Made by a program: the position numbers and the translations under genes
Source: Planctomycetota bacterium
GTDB taxonomy: Bacteria > Planctomycetota > Planctomycetia > Planctomycetales > Planctomycetaceae
Length of the DNA stretch: 36,906 bases
Direction: 5' to 3'
Assembly: GCA_018242525.1 (NCBI GenBank)
Contig: JAFEBS010000017.1
Span: 1-36,906 of the forward strand
Part shown: positions 26,074 through 33,453 of the stretch, in pieces
Layout of the letters: each line of letters opens with the position of its first letter
Position numbering within the stretch: the first letter of the stretch is position 1
Notes under the pieces: generated by a model
What the model was told of the DNA's origin: nothing
Databases searched by the model: none
Seen by the model: the letters and a program-made list of their open reading frames with translations, nothing else

Positions 26074-26129
26074 TGGGCACGCTCTGCGGATGACGGAAAT
26101 CAGGCGAATCGTCAGAGAGAACACACACG

Positions 26130-26792
26130 ATGGACTGGCAGGCCCTGCGACTGACGCTGCAACTGGCGAGTTGTACCACGGCCCTCCTGTTTGCCATCGG
26201 ACTGCCGCTGGCGTATTGGCTGGCCACGTCCCACTGGCGCGGCAAGTTTCTGGTGGAGGCGGTGGTGACCCTGCCGCTGGTCCTGCCTCCGACCGTGCTG
26301 GGGTTTTATCTGTTGCTGGCACTCGGACCACACAGCCTCGTCGGCCGCGTCTATTCCGAAACCGCTGGCAGCAGCCTGCCGTTTTCGTTTTGGGGGATCC
26401 TGACCGGTTCGGTGATCGGCAATCTGCCGTTCGCGGTGCGACCCTTTCTGGCGGCGTTTGCGGGGATGGATCGTCGGCTGATTGAAGCCTCGTGGTGCCT
26501 GGGGGTTTCGCGGGCGGAGACATTTCGTCGAGTCACCCTGCCGTTGTGCTGGCCGGGAATCCTGGCGGGACTGGTCCTGACGTTCGCCCATTCGGTGGGG
26601 GAATTTGGCGTGGTCTTGATGCTGGGCGGGAACATTCCCGGTGTCACACGAACATTGTCAATTTCGATTTATGACAATGTGCAGGCCTTGAACTATGCCG
26701 CCGCCAACCAGACCGCACTGGTCCTGGTCGTCTTCAGTTTCATCGTCCTGTGTGTGACGCACGCACTGAGTCGGCGGGGAGTGCCGACGTGA
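26130..26792 (+). CDS. modB: Molybdate ABC transporter permease
   Basis: A 220-aa inner-membrane protein with five predicted helices. The EAA-loop region that docks on the ATPase is visible as EASWCLGVSRAETFRRVTLP followed by PGILAGLVLTFAHSVGEFG, a sequence highly typical of ModB. LPLVLPPTVLGFYLL is another family stretch. It starts 104 bp after modA, a wider gap than usual in this operon, with a repeat-like motif in the gap. Its stop TGA overlaps the modC start codon (GTGA), so translation of the last two genes is coupled. Confidence 0.95.
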   Translation: MDWQALRLTLQLASCTTALLFAIGLPLAYWLATSHWRGKFLVEAVVTLPLVLPPTVLGFYLLLALGPHSLVGRVYSETAGSSLPFSFWGILTGSVIGNLPFAVRPFLAAFAGMDRRLIEASWCLGVSRAETFRRVTLPLCWPGILAGLVLTFAHSVGEFGVVLMLGGNIPGVTRTLSISIYDNVQALNYAAANQTALVLVVFSFIVLCVTHALSRRGVPT

Positions 26793-27898
26793 CTTCGGAT
26801 CCAAACGCCGCCGACACTGCCGACCACCAACTGCTGGCCCGGTTCGAGAAACGATATCCGCGTGGCGCCACGATTACTGCCGAGTTGCAGATCCCCGCCG
26901 GGTTCTCGGTGACGACCCTGTTCGGACCGTCCGGGTGTGGCAAGACCACCGTGCTGCGGTGTCTGGCCGGATTGGAACGGCCGGAGCACGGCGTCATCTC
27001 GGCGTACGGCAGCGACTGGTTCGATGCCCGTCGCGGAATCAATCTGTCACCGCAGCAGCGTGACATTGGATTCCTGTTCCAGGACTACGCATTGTTCCCG
27101 CATCTGACGGTGGCGGAAAATATCCGGTTTGGAATCCGCGATCACCAGCGGGCCGCGGCATTTCTGAATGAATTGCTGGGCCTGTTTGAATTGTCGGGGT
27201 TGGAGCATCGGCGGCCCCGGCAGATTTCGGGGGGCCAACAACAGCGGGTGGCCCTGGCCCGAGTGCTGGCCCGTCGACCAAAGTTGCTGTTGCTGGACGA
27301 ACCTCTGTCGGCACTCGATGCGACCCTGCGGGAGCAGATGCGTTCCCGCCTGCGCCGGCAACTGGCGCAATTCCAGATCCCGGTTGTTGTCGTGACACAC
27401 GACCGCACGGAAGCGATCGCGCTGTCCGACCGGATCGTCGTGATGGAGTCGGGCCGGATCCGTCAAAGCGGGACCGTGCAGCAGGTGGTCAATCGTCCCG
27501 ACAATCTGGAAGTGGCGCGGATCGTGGGCGTCGAAACGGTCGCCACGGGAGAAATCCTGGGCGTCGACAACGGCCTGGCGACGGTACATGTCGGGACCAC
27601 CCAGTTACTGGCGGTGGCTCCGGAAGGGACGGTTCGCCTGGTCCATGTCTGTATTCGCGGTGAAGACGTCGCGCTTCAAAAGGGCTCGTCGGGAGAATCC
27701 AGCGTCCGCAATCATCTGCCAGGGACGATCCTGTCGCTGGTCCCGGAAGGCCCGCTGGTGCGCGTCGGCTTGGACTGCGGTTTCGACTTGACCGCACTGG
27801 TGACTCGCCCGGCCTGCGAGGAGTTGCATCTGCAGGTCGGTGATCGAGTCACGGCGAATCTCAAAGCCCCGGCGATCCATCTAATGGCACGTGAGTAA
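26789..27898 (+). CDS. modC: Molybdate ABC transporter ATP-binding protein
   Basis: It powers molybdate import. All ABC motifs are intact: Walker A GPSGCGKTT (residues about 46-54), Q-loop LFQDYALFPHLT, signature SGGQQQRVALARVLA, Walker B LLLLDEPLSALD and H-loop VVTHD. After residue ~240 a TOBE/MOP-like domain follows (IVGVETVATGEILGV; VCIRGEDVAL; LTALVTRPACEEL), which in ModC binds the oxyanion and tunes activity. The start is GTG 26789, overlapping the modB stop, with GGGGAG 8 nt upstream. At 369 aa it has the normal family length. With modA and modB it forms a full importer. Confidence 0.93.
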   Translation: MTSDPNAADTADHQLLARFEKRYPRGATITAELQIPAGFSVTTLFGPSGCGKTTVLRCLAGLERPEHGVISAYGSDWFDARRGINLSPQQRDIGFLFQDYALFPHLTVAENIRFGIRDHQRAAAFLNELLGLFELSGLEHRRPRQISGGQQQRVALARVLARRPKLLLLDEPLSALDATLREQMRSRLRRQLAQFQIPVVVVTHDRTEAIALSDRIVVMESGRIRQSGTVQQVVNRPDNLEVARIVGVETVATGEILGVDNGLATVHVGTTQLLAVAPEGTVRLVHVCIRGEDVALQKGSSGESSVRNHLPGTILSLVPEGPLVRVGLDCGFDLTALVTRPACEELHLQVGDRVTANLKAPAIHLMARE

Positions 27899-28026
27899 CG
27901 TCGCCAGTATTAATAGTTGCCTGGGCTGCATTCACCTTCCTCGCAGATTGCCTTGAGGTTCTTTTCAGGTAGACCTGACCTTTCCATGTTCCAACGCCCT
28001 GACGCCGGGTGTCATTCCTGAATCGA

Positions 28027-28053
28027 CTGTGGGCGACGAAGCGTCGACCACAG
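28027..28053. repeat. Intergenic hairpin repeat, CTGTGG...CCACAG type
   Basis: CTGTGG (28027-28032) pairs with CCACAG (28048-28053), and inside it CGACG pairs with CGTCG around AAG. The layout matches the hairpin at 7623-7651. It lies in the 239-bp gap between modC and prmC, which converge, and could also end transcription. The rest of that gap shows nothing I recognise. Confidence 0.65.
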
Positions 28054-28137
28054 CCACCCAGCCGTTGGCAAGGAGGTGTTACCACGCCCTAAAACACGGT
28101 GTATTCGGTCTTTGATAGACCTTGAGCACGGGAGTGA

Positions 28138-29097
28138 TCAGCCGCCGACGCTGGCAGCGTCGGTTACGATCTGGGCACGCAGGACTCGGGGCTGCAGCGA
28201 CAGATCCTTGCGGGCGGTAATGTCGCTGTATCGGCCTGCGGTCACCAGTCGCTGCTGAGCCGGGTCGGCCTGTTCCGGGGAAAGCTCCATCAGGAACAGG
28301 GCGTTGGGAGCCGCGTGCTGCGGGGCGGCGGCGATCAGGCGGTCGATGATGTCGAAGCCGGTTTTGCCGCCGTCCAGGGCCAGTCGTGGTTCGTGTTTGG
28401 CGACCTCGGGATCCAGTGTGTCGATTTCGGCGGTCGCGATGTACGGCGGGTTGCTGGCGATAATGTCAAACCGCCGGTCTGAGGAAAGCGCCCCGAACAA
28501 GTCGCCTTCCAGGAATTCGATCTGATCCTGGATGCCATGCTTCGTCGCATTTTCACGGGCGATCGCCAGGGCGGCGGGACTGATGTCTGTGGCGACGACC
28601 TGAATGTTCAGCTTCGATGTCAGAGCGTGTTTGGCGACGGAAATGGCGACGCAGCCGGAACCGGTGCAGAGGTCAATCACCCGGATCGGCGAGGCATCGC
28701 TGGCCGCGGCGCGTGACGCTGACAATTGCTTGATGCCGTCGATGATTTCCAGCACCAGCGTTTCGGTGTCGGGTCGAGGGATCAAAACATCGCGCGTGAC
28801 GCGGAAGTCGAGGCTGAAGAATTCGCGATGACCGACCAGGTAGGCCACGGGTTCCGCCTGAGCCCGACGTTGTACCAGTTCCCGCATCGTTGCCCGGACG
28901 GTGTCGGTCAGGGTTTCGTCATAGGCGGTGTAGAGCTGAATGCGTTTGCAGCCCCGGGCATGGGCCAGCAGGATTTCCGCGTCCAGACGCGGGGTGTCGC
29001 TGCCATGCTTCTTCAGGTGTCCCGTTGTCCACTCGAGCACCTTACGGACCGTCCACTCATTGGCGGGGGCGGGCGGCGGTGGAGTGGGTTCGGACAC
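28138..29097 (-). CDS. prmC: Peptide chain release factor N5-glutamine methyltransferase
   Basis: PrmC methylates the glutamine of the GGQ motif in release factors. The SAM-binding site (VIDLCTGSGCVAISVAK) and the catalytic NPPY (IIASNPPYIAT) are present, as is the N-terminal helical domain (ARGCKRIQLYTAYDE). The start is GTG 29097. prfA, its substrate's gene, lies 49 bp upstream on the same strand, the usual arrangement. The last residues, VTDAASVG followed by a Gly and stop, come from a palindromic repeat (28144-28167) that has an identical copy elsewhere in the window, so the native C-terminus has been replaced or extended by the repeat. Confidence 0.93.
   Translation of the reverse strand: MSEPTPPPPAPANEWTVRKVLEWTTGHLKKHGSDTPRLDAEILLAHARGCKRIQLYTAYDETLTDTVRATMRELVQRRAQAEPVAYLVGHREFFSLDFRVTRDVLIPRPDTETLVLEIIDGIKQLSASRAAASDASPIRVIDLCTGSGCVAISVAKHALTSKLNIQVVATDISPAALAIARENATKHGIQDQIEFLEGDLFGALSSDRRFDIIASNPPYIATAEIDTLDPEVAKHEPRLALDGGKTGFDIIDRLIAAAPQHAAPNALFLMELSPEQADPAQQRLVTAGRYSDITARKDLSLQPRVLRAQIVTDAASVGG
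28144..28167. repeat. 24-bp palindromic repeat, copy B, inside the prmC 3' end
   Basis: The palindrome CCGACGCTGGCAGCGTCGG with flanks is identical over 24 bases to 21641-21664 in reverse orientation. Here it encodes the C-terminal VTDAASVG of PrmC and is followed two codons later by the stop. Confidence 0.88.
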
Positions 29098-29146
29098 GGA
29101 TCACTCATCGATGGGGGAATGAAGTTGGACGAATCTCCGTCGTCGA

Positions 29147-30235
29147 TCAGGTGTCGGAATACGAACCATCGCCTCCGCCGCGCAGACGTTCTTCGCGATC
29201 GAAGTTGACCATCGCCTGCACGACCTCTTCCAGGTCACCGGCGATGATCTGATCGAGCTTGTGGACAGTCAGGTTGATGCGGTGGTCGGTCAGACGGTTT
29301 TGCGGGAAGTTGTAGGTGCGAATCCGCTCGCTGCGGTCGCCGGATCCGACCAGAGTACGGCGGTGCTCGGACCGTTCCTTGTTGATCGTATCCTGGCGCT
29401 GTTCCATCAGCCGGCTGCGCAGGACCCGCAGGGCCTTGGCCTTGTTCTTGTGCTGGCTCTTTTCGTCCTGGATCCGGACGACGATGCCGGTTGGCTTATG
29501 AGTAATGCGGACGGCGGATTCGGTTTTGTTGACCTTCTGGCCGCCGGGCCCGCCAGCGCGCATCGTATCGATCTGCAGATCTTCATCGCGAATTTCGACG
29601 TCGATGTCTGTCGCTTCAGGCATGACAGCTACGGTGGCGGCGCTGGTATGCACGCGTCCCTGCGTTTCCGTCTCGGGGACTCGCTGCACGCGATGTCCGC
29701 CGCTTTCAAACTGCAACTGGTGATAGGCCCCTTCGCCGGTGATCGACAGGACCACTTCCTTCAGACCGCCCAGTTCGGTCGCCGAAATCTCCAGGACTTC
29801 AAATTTCCAGCCCTTGTTCTCGACGAACTTCGTGTACATTTCGAACAGATCGCGGGCGAAGAGGGCTGCTTCGTCGCCGCCGGTTCCGGCGCGGATTTCC
29901 ATGATCAGGCTGCCGCGTGTCAGGGAATCGCCCGCGGTGACCATGTCTTCCAGTTCGACCCGCATGGCATCGAACTTTGTCTGCAGTTCCGTGCATTCGG
30001 CCTGGGCGTATTCGCGGGTTTCGGCATCATCCGCCGATTCAAGCATCTCACGTGCGGTCGCCAGATCGGCTTCCAACTGGTTGAACGTGCGAACGGTGTT
30101 CGCCACCTTGCCGAGTCCGCCGTGTTCACGCTGCAGTTCGAGCATGCGCGTCGTATCGGCGAGCACGTCCGGGTCTTGGAGCAGGCTTTCCAGCTCAAGA
30201 TATCGTTTGAGCCTGGCCTGGAGCACGGGAAACAT
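29147..30235 (-). CDS. prfA: Peptide chain release factor 1
   Basis: RF1 ends translation at UAA and UAG. The catalytic GGQ is in [20 protein letters not shown]. The stop-codon-reading region reads [20 protein letters not shown], with PET at the PxT tripeptide, as in many bacterial RF1s. [17 protein letters not shown] and [20 protein letters not shown] are further RF signatures. At 362 aa it has the usual length and lacks any sign of the RF2 programmed frameshift. It lies between rpmE2 and prmC on the same strand. ATG 30235 has no clear Shine-Dalgarno. Confidence 0.95.
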   Translation of the reverse strand: MFPVLQARLKRYLELESLLQDPDVLADTTRMLELQREHGGLGKVANTVRTFNQLEADLATAREMLESADDAETREYAQAECTELQTKFDAMRVELEDMVTAGDSLTRGSLIMEIRAGTGGDEAALFARDLFEMYTKFVENKGWKFEVLEISATELGGLKEVVLSITGEGAYHQLQFESGGHRVQRVPETETQGRVHTSAATVAVMPEATDIDVEIRDEDLQIDTMRAGGPGGQKVNKTESAVRITHKPTGIVVRIQDEKSQHKNKAKALRVLRSRLMEQRQDTINKERSEHRRTLVGSGDRSERIRTYNFPQNRLTDHRINLTVHKLDQIIAGDLEEVVQAMVNFDREERLRGGGDGSYSDT

Positions 30236-30328
30236 GATGAGGTGGCCAAAAGATTGAGGGAGCGGTCAGGGGGGACGCCCGTTGCGTCCACACCGGAAAA
30301 GCGTCTTGAACGTGCGAGCGTCATCGCT

Positions 30329-30355
30329 GAGCCGGAGGATGAATCCACCCGGCTC
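30329..30355. terminator. Hairpin between rpmE2 and prfA
   Basis: GAGCCGG (30329-30335) pairs with CCGGCTC (30349-30355), loop 13 nt. There is no U tract, so it may attenuate or stabilise transcripts between rpmE2 and prfA rather than end them. Weak evidence. Confidence 0.35.
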
Positions 30356-30385
30356 ACGAGACACTCATGGCCAGACGCGACCGCG

Positions 30386-30655
30386 CTACCCTTGTGCCTT
30401 GTCGGCGTCTTTCTGGCCCCAGTTGTACTTGCGCTGGAACTTTTCCACGCGGCCGGCGGCATCGACGTACTTCTGCTTGCCCGTGTAGAACGGATGCGAT
30501 GCCGAACTGATGTCAACCATCACCAGCGGGTACTTCTTGCCGTCGATCTCGCAGGTACGATCTGTCTTGATCGTGGAGCGAGTTACAAACTGCGCACCCG
30601 TGGAGGTGTCCTGGAAGACGACCTCGTGATAGTTGGGATGAATTCCTTCTTTCAT
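30386..30655 (-). CDS. rpmE2: 50S ribosomal protein L31, type B (zinc-free)
   Basis: The 89-aa protein starts [20 protein letters not shown] and ends with [20 protein letters not shown] and a basic tail, the classic type B L31 pattern. The zinc-binding CxxC pairs of type A L31 are absent (a single Cys), so it is the zinc-independent form, which in many bacteria replaces type A under zinc limitation. ATG 30655 is the conserved start; a longer frame upstream is not coding. The order rpmE2-prfA-prmC is a common translation cluster. Confidence 0.93.
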   Translation of the reverse strand: MKEGIHPNYHEVVFQDTSTGAQFVTRSTIKTDRTCEIDGKKYPLVMVDISSASHPFYTGKQKYVDAAGRVEKFQRKYNWGQKDADKAQG

Positions 30656-31194
30656 GATCCGCTTTGCCTGCAAGAAATTATGTCGGTGGAGTCTGACCAT
30701 CGGTCCCGACTGGTGGAAAACCGAAATCCGTCCGGTCATGTGATCCCCGCTACAAACCTTGGGGAACACAGGATTTTAGGGGCCGCGGACCTTGACTGCA
30801 AGCCACTCAGGATGAACAGCCAAACCGCCGTTTGTGACCTTTGCGACAAGACTTACGTCAAACTGGTTCGCAACGCCCGTGAGGATTCGTGACGTGAAAA
30901 TGGGCAGCCTGGGGTAAGCTTTCTGGTTCTATGGGTCGATTGGATCACGTAGAGCCAGAATCTGGTCTCAGAATCGTTAGGCTCCGTAAAGAAGCAACAC
31001 CGATATCCACGAGCAGACCTGAAGGCCTTCAGAGCGTTCACTGGATGGACCAGATGGTAGCCGTATTTGCAACGCTGCAACACCAGACAGTAAGCGATTC
31101 CGTTCTGTTTGATGAGTGGCACCACCGGAGACTCGTCGGTCCGTGCAATCCATGATTGCGCGGGGAGACACTGACAAATCTAGAGGAGTTCACG
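30656..31194. other. Divergent region with structured leader upstream of the porin
   Basis: A gene-free stretch of about 540 bp separates rpmE2 and the BBP2 porin. It holds a hairpin with an 11-bp stem (30921-30960, TTCTGGTTCTA paired to TAGAGCCAGAA with one G-T pair) and a perfect 14-bp palindrome CTGAAGGCCTTCAG (31019-31032). The ribosome-binding site GAGGAG (31183-31188) is strong. I recognise no riboswitch or known RNA family. Frames read across it look non-coding. Confidence 0.55.
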
Positions 31195-32694
31195 ATGTTT
31201 GGCCTCAGGAAGATGCGATTTGTCGACATCGGGACAGGACTGTCCATGATGATCGCCAGCGCAGGGATGCTCGCCGCCAGCGCGCTCCATGCGGCAGACC
31301 CAGGGTGCGCTTATCCAAGCGGACCCGCGGTTTGCAATGACAAGATTTTTGAAGATGCCGCCGAGAAGCTGAAAAACCTGAATCCTGGATGCTGCTCGCC
31401 TGCGGGCCCCGCTTGTGCGGCCCCGATGACACAGCCTTGTGTTCCTGCGGCTTCGACCTGCGATCCGAGTGCGGTCTTCAGTGATCCGGGCTGCGGATCG
31501 GGTTGCGGTTCGGGTTGCGGTATGTTCGGCGGCGAACTCGGCGAGCCCTGGACGCTGACCAATGCCCTCGCCCAGCGCGGTGGTGGCCGGTTGAAGGACA
31601 ACGGCTGGTTCGTGGGTGGGCATTCGCAGTGGGGTTATCAGAGCAGTGCCGACGGTGCCTTCACCGGCAACGGTCCGTTCCTCAATCAGAAGGAATGGGG
31701 CAAGTTCAACCTCAATCAGCAGTACTTGTTCATGGGCAAGACTGCCGATGGCAGCAAGGGATTTGACTGGGGCTTCCGCACCGACATCATGTACGGTGTC
31801 GACGGTAACGAAGGTCAGTCGTTCGGTAACGTCAATCCCGGTCATTACGACTACCAGCATGGCTACGACAAGGGGATGTACGAATGGGCTCTGCCCCAGA
31901 TGTACGCCGAAGTGGCCATGGGGAACTTGACGGTCAAAGCAGGTCACTTCTATACCATCGTTGGTTACGAAGTGGTTCCTTCCACCGGCCAGTTCTTCCT
32001 CAGCCGTCAGTTGACCTTCTGGAACAGTGAACCATTTACTCATACCGGTGCTCTGGCGACATACAAGGTCAATGACAAGCTGACCTTGAACGGTGGCTGG
32101 GTGCTGGGTATGGACACCGGTTTCTACCAGTACAACGGCGGAAACGCCTTCCTGGGCGGTTTCGTCTACCAGATGACCGAAAAGACGAACCTGACCTACT
32201 CCACCGTCGCTGGGAACCTGGGATGGCGTGGGAGCGGTGCGATCAACAGCTGGATTCTGTCACAACAGTGGACGGATAAATTCAGCACGGTCCATCAATT
32301 CGACGTGCTGAACAGCAACATGAACTTTGATGCCAACGGTGTCATCGGCGGTCCAACACCACCCAACACGCCAGCCAACTTCAACACGGCCGCGGGTGGC
32401 TTTACCCCCCGGAATTCGGTTGGGTTCATCAACTACGCCTTCTACGACATCAATGCCAAGTTGAAGGCCGGAACTCGGTTTGAAATCTACCATCCGGACG
32501 GACAGGACTACTACACCTGGACCTACGGCGTGAACTACAAGCCGATTGCCAACCTGGTCATTCGTCCTGAAGTGCGTCACATGTGGTCTCCAAACCACGA
32601 CGCGTACAACGGCCCGGCGGGGACGAATCAGAACTACAACATCAACCTGTTCAATCAGACCGTCTTCGGGGTCGACGCGATCCTCACGTTCTGA
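31195..32694 (+). CDS. Outer-membrane beta-barrel porin of the planctomycete BBP2 type
   Basis: A signal peptide (LSMMIASAGMLAASALHAA) leads into a cysteine-rich stretch (GCCSPAGPAC; GCGSGCGSGCGMFGG, about residues 60-115) and then a barrel of alternating aromatic and polar strands: GWFVGGHSQWGYQSSADGAF, FDWGFRTDIMYGVDGNEGQS, LTVKAGHFYTIVGYEVVP, ending VFGVDAILTF with the terminal Phe expected of an outer-membrane barrel. This matches the PF07642 porin group. The start at ATG 31195 has GAGGAG 6 nt upstream, one of the best ribosome-binding sites in the window, so expression is probably high. A strong terminator follows. It probably forms a pore for small solutes; the cysteines may crosslink it to other envelope proteins (inference). 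Confidence 0.88.
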   Translation: MFGLRKMRFVDIGTGLSMMIASAGMLAASALHAADPGCAYPSGPAVCNDKIFEDAAEKLKNLNPGCCSPAGPACAAPMTQPCVPAASTCDPSAVFSDPGCGSGCGSGCGMFGGELGEPWTLTNALAQRGGGRLKDNGWFVGGHSQWGYQSSADGAFTGNGPFLNQKEWGKFNLNQQYLFMGKTADGSKGFDWGFRTDIMYGVDGNEGQSFGNVNPGHYDYQHGYDKGMYEWALPQMYAEVAMGNLTVKAGHFYTIVGYEVVPSTGQFFLSRQLTFWNSEPFTHTGALATYKVNDKLTLNGGWVLGMDTGFYQYNGGNAFLGGFVYQMTEKTNLTYSTVAGNLGWRGSGAINSWILSQQWTDKFSTVHQFDVLNSNMNFDANGVIGGPTPPNTPANFNTAAGGFTPRNSVGFINYAFYDINAKLKAGTRFEIYHPDGQDYYTWTYGVNYKPIANLVIRPEVRHMWSPNHDAYNGPAGTNQNYNINLFNQTVFGVDAILTF

Positions 32695-32721
32695 TCGATT
32701 CGGTGAAATGTGATACGAATC

Positions 32722-32757
32722 GAACCGGCCGGGCTGAGAAATCAGCCCGGCCGGTTC
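32722..32757 (+). terminator. Rho-independent terminator of the porin gene
   Basis: A perfect 16-bp stem (GAACCGGCCGGGCTGA paired to TCAGCCCGGCCGGTTC) with a GAAA tetraloop begins 28 bp after the porin stop. It is followed by ACTTCTTT. The stem is the most stable in the window. Confidence 0.9.
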
Positions 32758-32888
32758 ACTTCTTTGGGTTCCGATTGACTTGGGACTGCTGTTTGCCATA
32801 AGGTATTCCCACCGTTGGTGTTGAACACGCGTCTGGCACCATCCTGCAGAATGGACGGATTTGAAACGGCAACGGAGTGACGGGCAGC

Positions 32889-33395
32889 ATGTCCAGCAGC
32901 TTCAGTGGTGGTGAATTTACCGAGGCAGATACGATGCGCGGCCGGGCGGAACCGTGCCTGCGCCAGTTTTGCGTCTTCCTGGAAAACCGGGTCGGTCGCC
33001 TGAACGATCTGATGCGCCAGGCCGAATCGCTGGACACCCGCGTGCTGGCGATGAGCATCGTCGATTCCGTCGATTTTGCGATGGTTCGACTGATATTCAA
33101 CAACGCGGACCGGGCCCGCGAAAAACTGGAATTGTCCGGATTCCTGTTCAGCGAAAGCGACGTTGTTGGCGTTGAACTTCCCCGCGGCGACAAGCCGTTC
33201 CACGACGTCTGCTCGACGTTGATGAAGGCCGAAGTCAACATTCACCATGCGTATCCGCTGTTATTCCGCAGCCGTGGTGCGGGGGCGGTGGCGATTTTCG
33301 TGGACGACGTCGACACGGCGCTGAACGTACTGCACTCGGCCAAGCACCGGGTGGTCACCGAATCAGATCTGCAGGACGACGACGAATTCCTGTGA
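32889..33395 (+). CDS. Tandem ACT-like domain protein
   Basis: RQFCVFLENRVGRLNDLM opens an ACT-like fold (beta-alpha-beta-beta-alpha-beta), followed by VLAMSIVDSVDFAMVRLIF; the second half (NIHHAYPLLFRSRGAGAVAI; DDVDTALNVLHSAKHRVVTE) forms another. ACT domains bind amino acids or similar ligands and regulate enzymes; here no enzyme part is attached. Planctomycetes often carry such stand-alone proteins. The start is uncertain: GTG 32877, ATG 32889 or ATG 32934, which has GAGG about 9 nt upstream. No adjacent biosynthetic gene suggests the ligand. Confidence 0.78.
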   Translation: MSSSFSGGEFTEADTMRGRAEPCLRQFCVFLENRVGRLNDLMRQAESLDTRVLAMSIVDSVDFAMVRLIFNNADRAREKLELSGFLFSESDVVGVELPRGDKPFHDVCSTLMKAEVNIHHAYPLLFRSRGAGAVAIFVDDVDTALNVLHSAKHRVVTESDLQDDDEFL

Positions 33396-33453
33396 TCCAG
33401 ATTGGGGTCGTCACCGTTCGCAGATGGTCACGCTCACATAGTCGGGAGCCATC

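Noticed and set aside
29650..29680. The PET tripeptide in RF1 as an unusual stop-codon reader
   Set aside because: PET at this place is common in bacterial RF1 outside the enterobacteria, so it is not unusual.
29261..30892. A 543-codon plus-strand frame opposite prfA and rpmE2
   Set aside because: It is antisense to two clearly identified translation genes, has no family motifs, and is explained by codon bias on the other strand.
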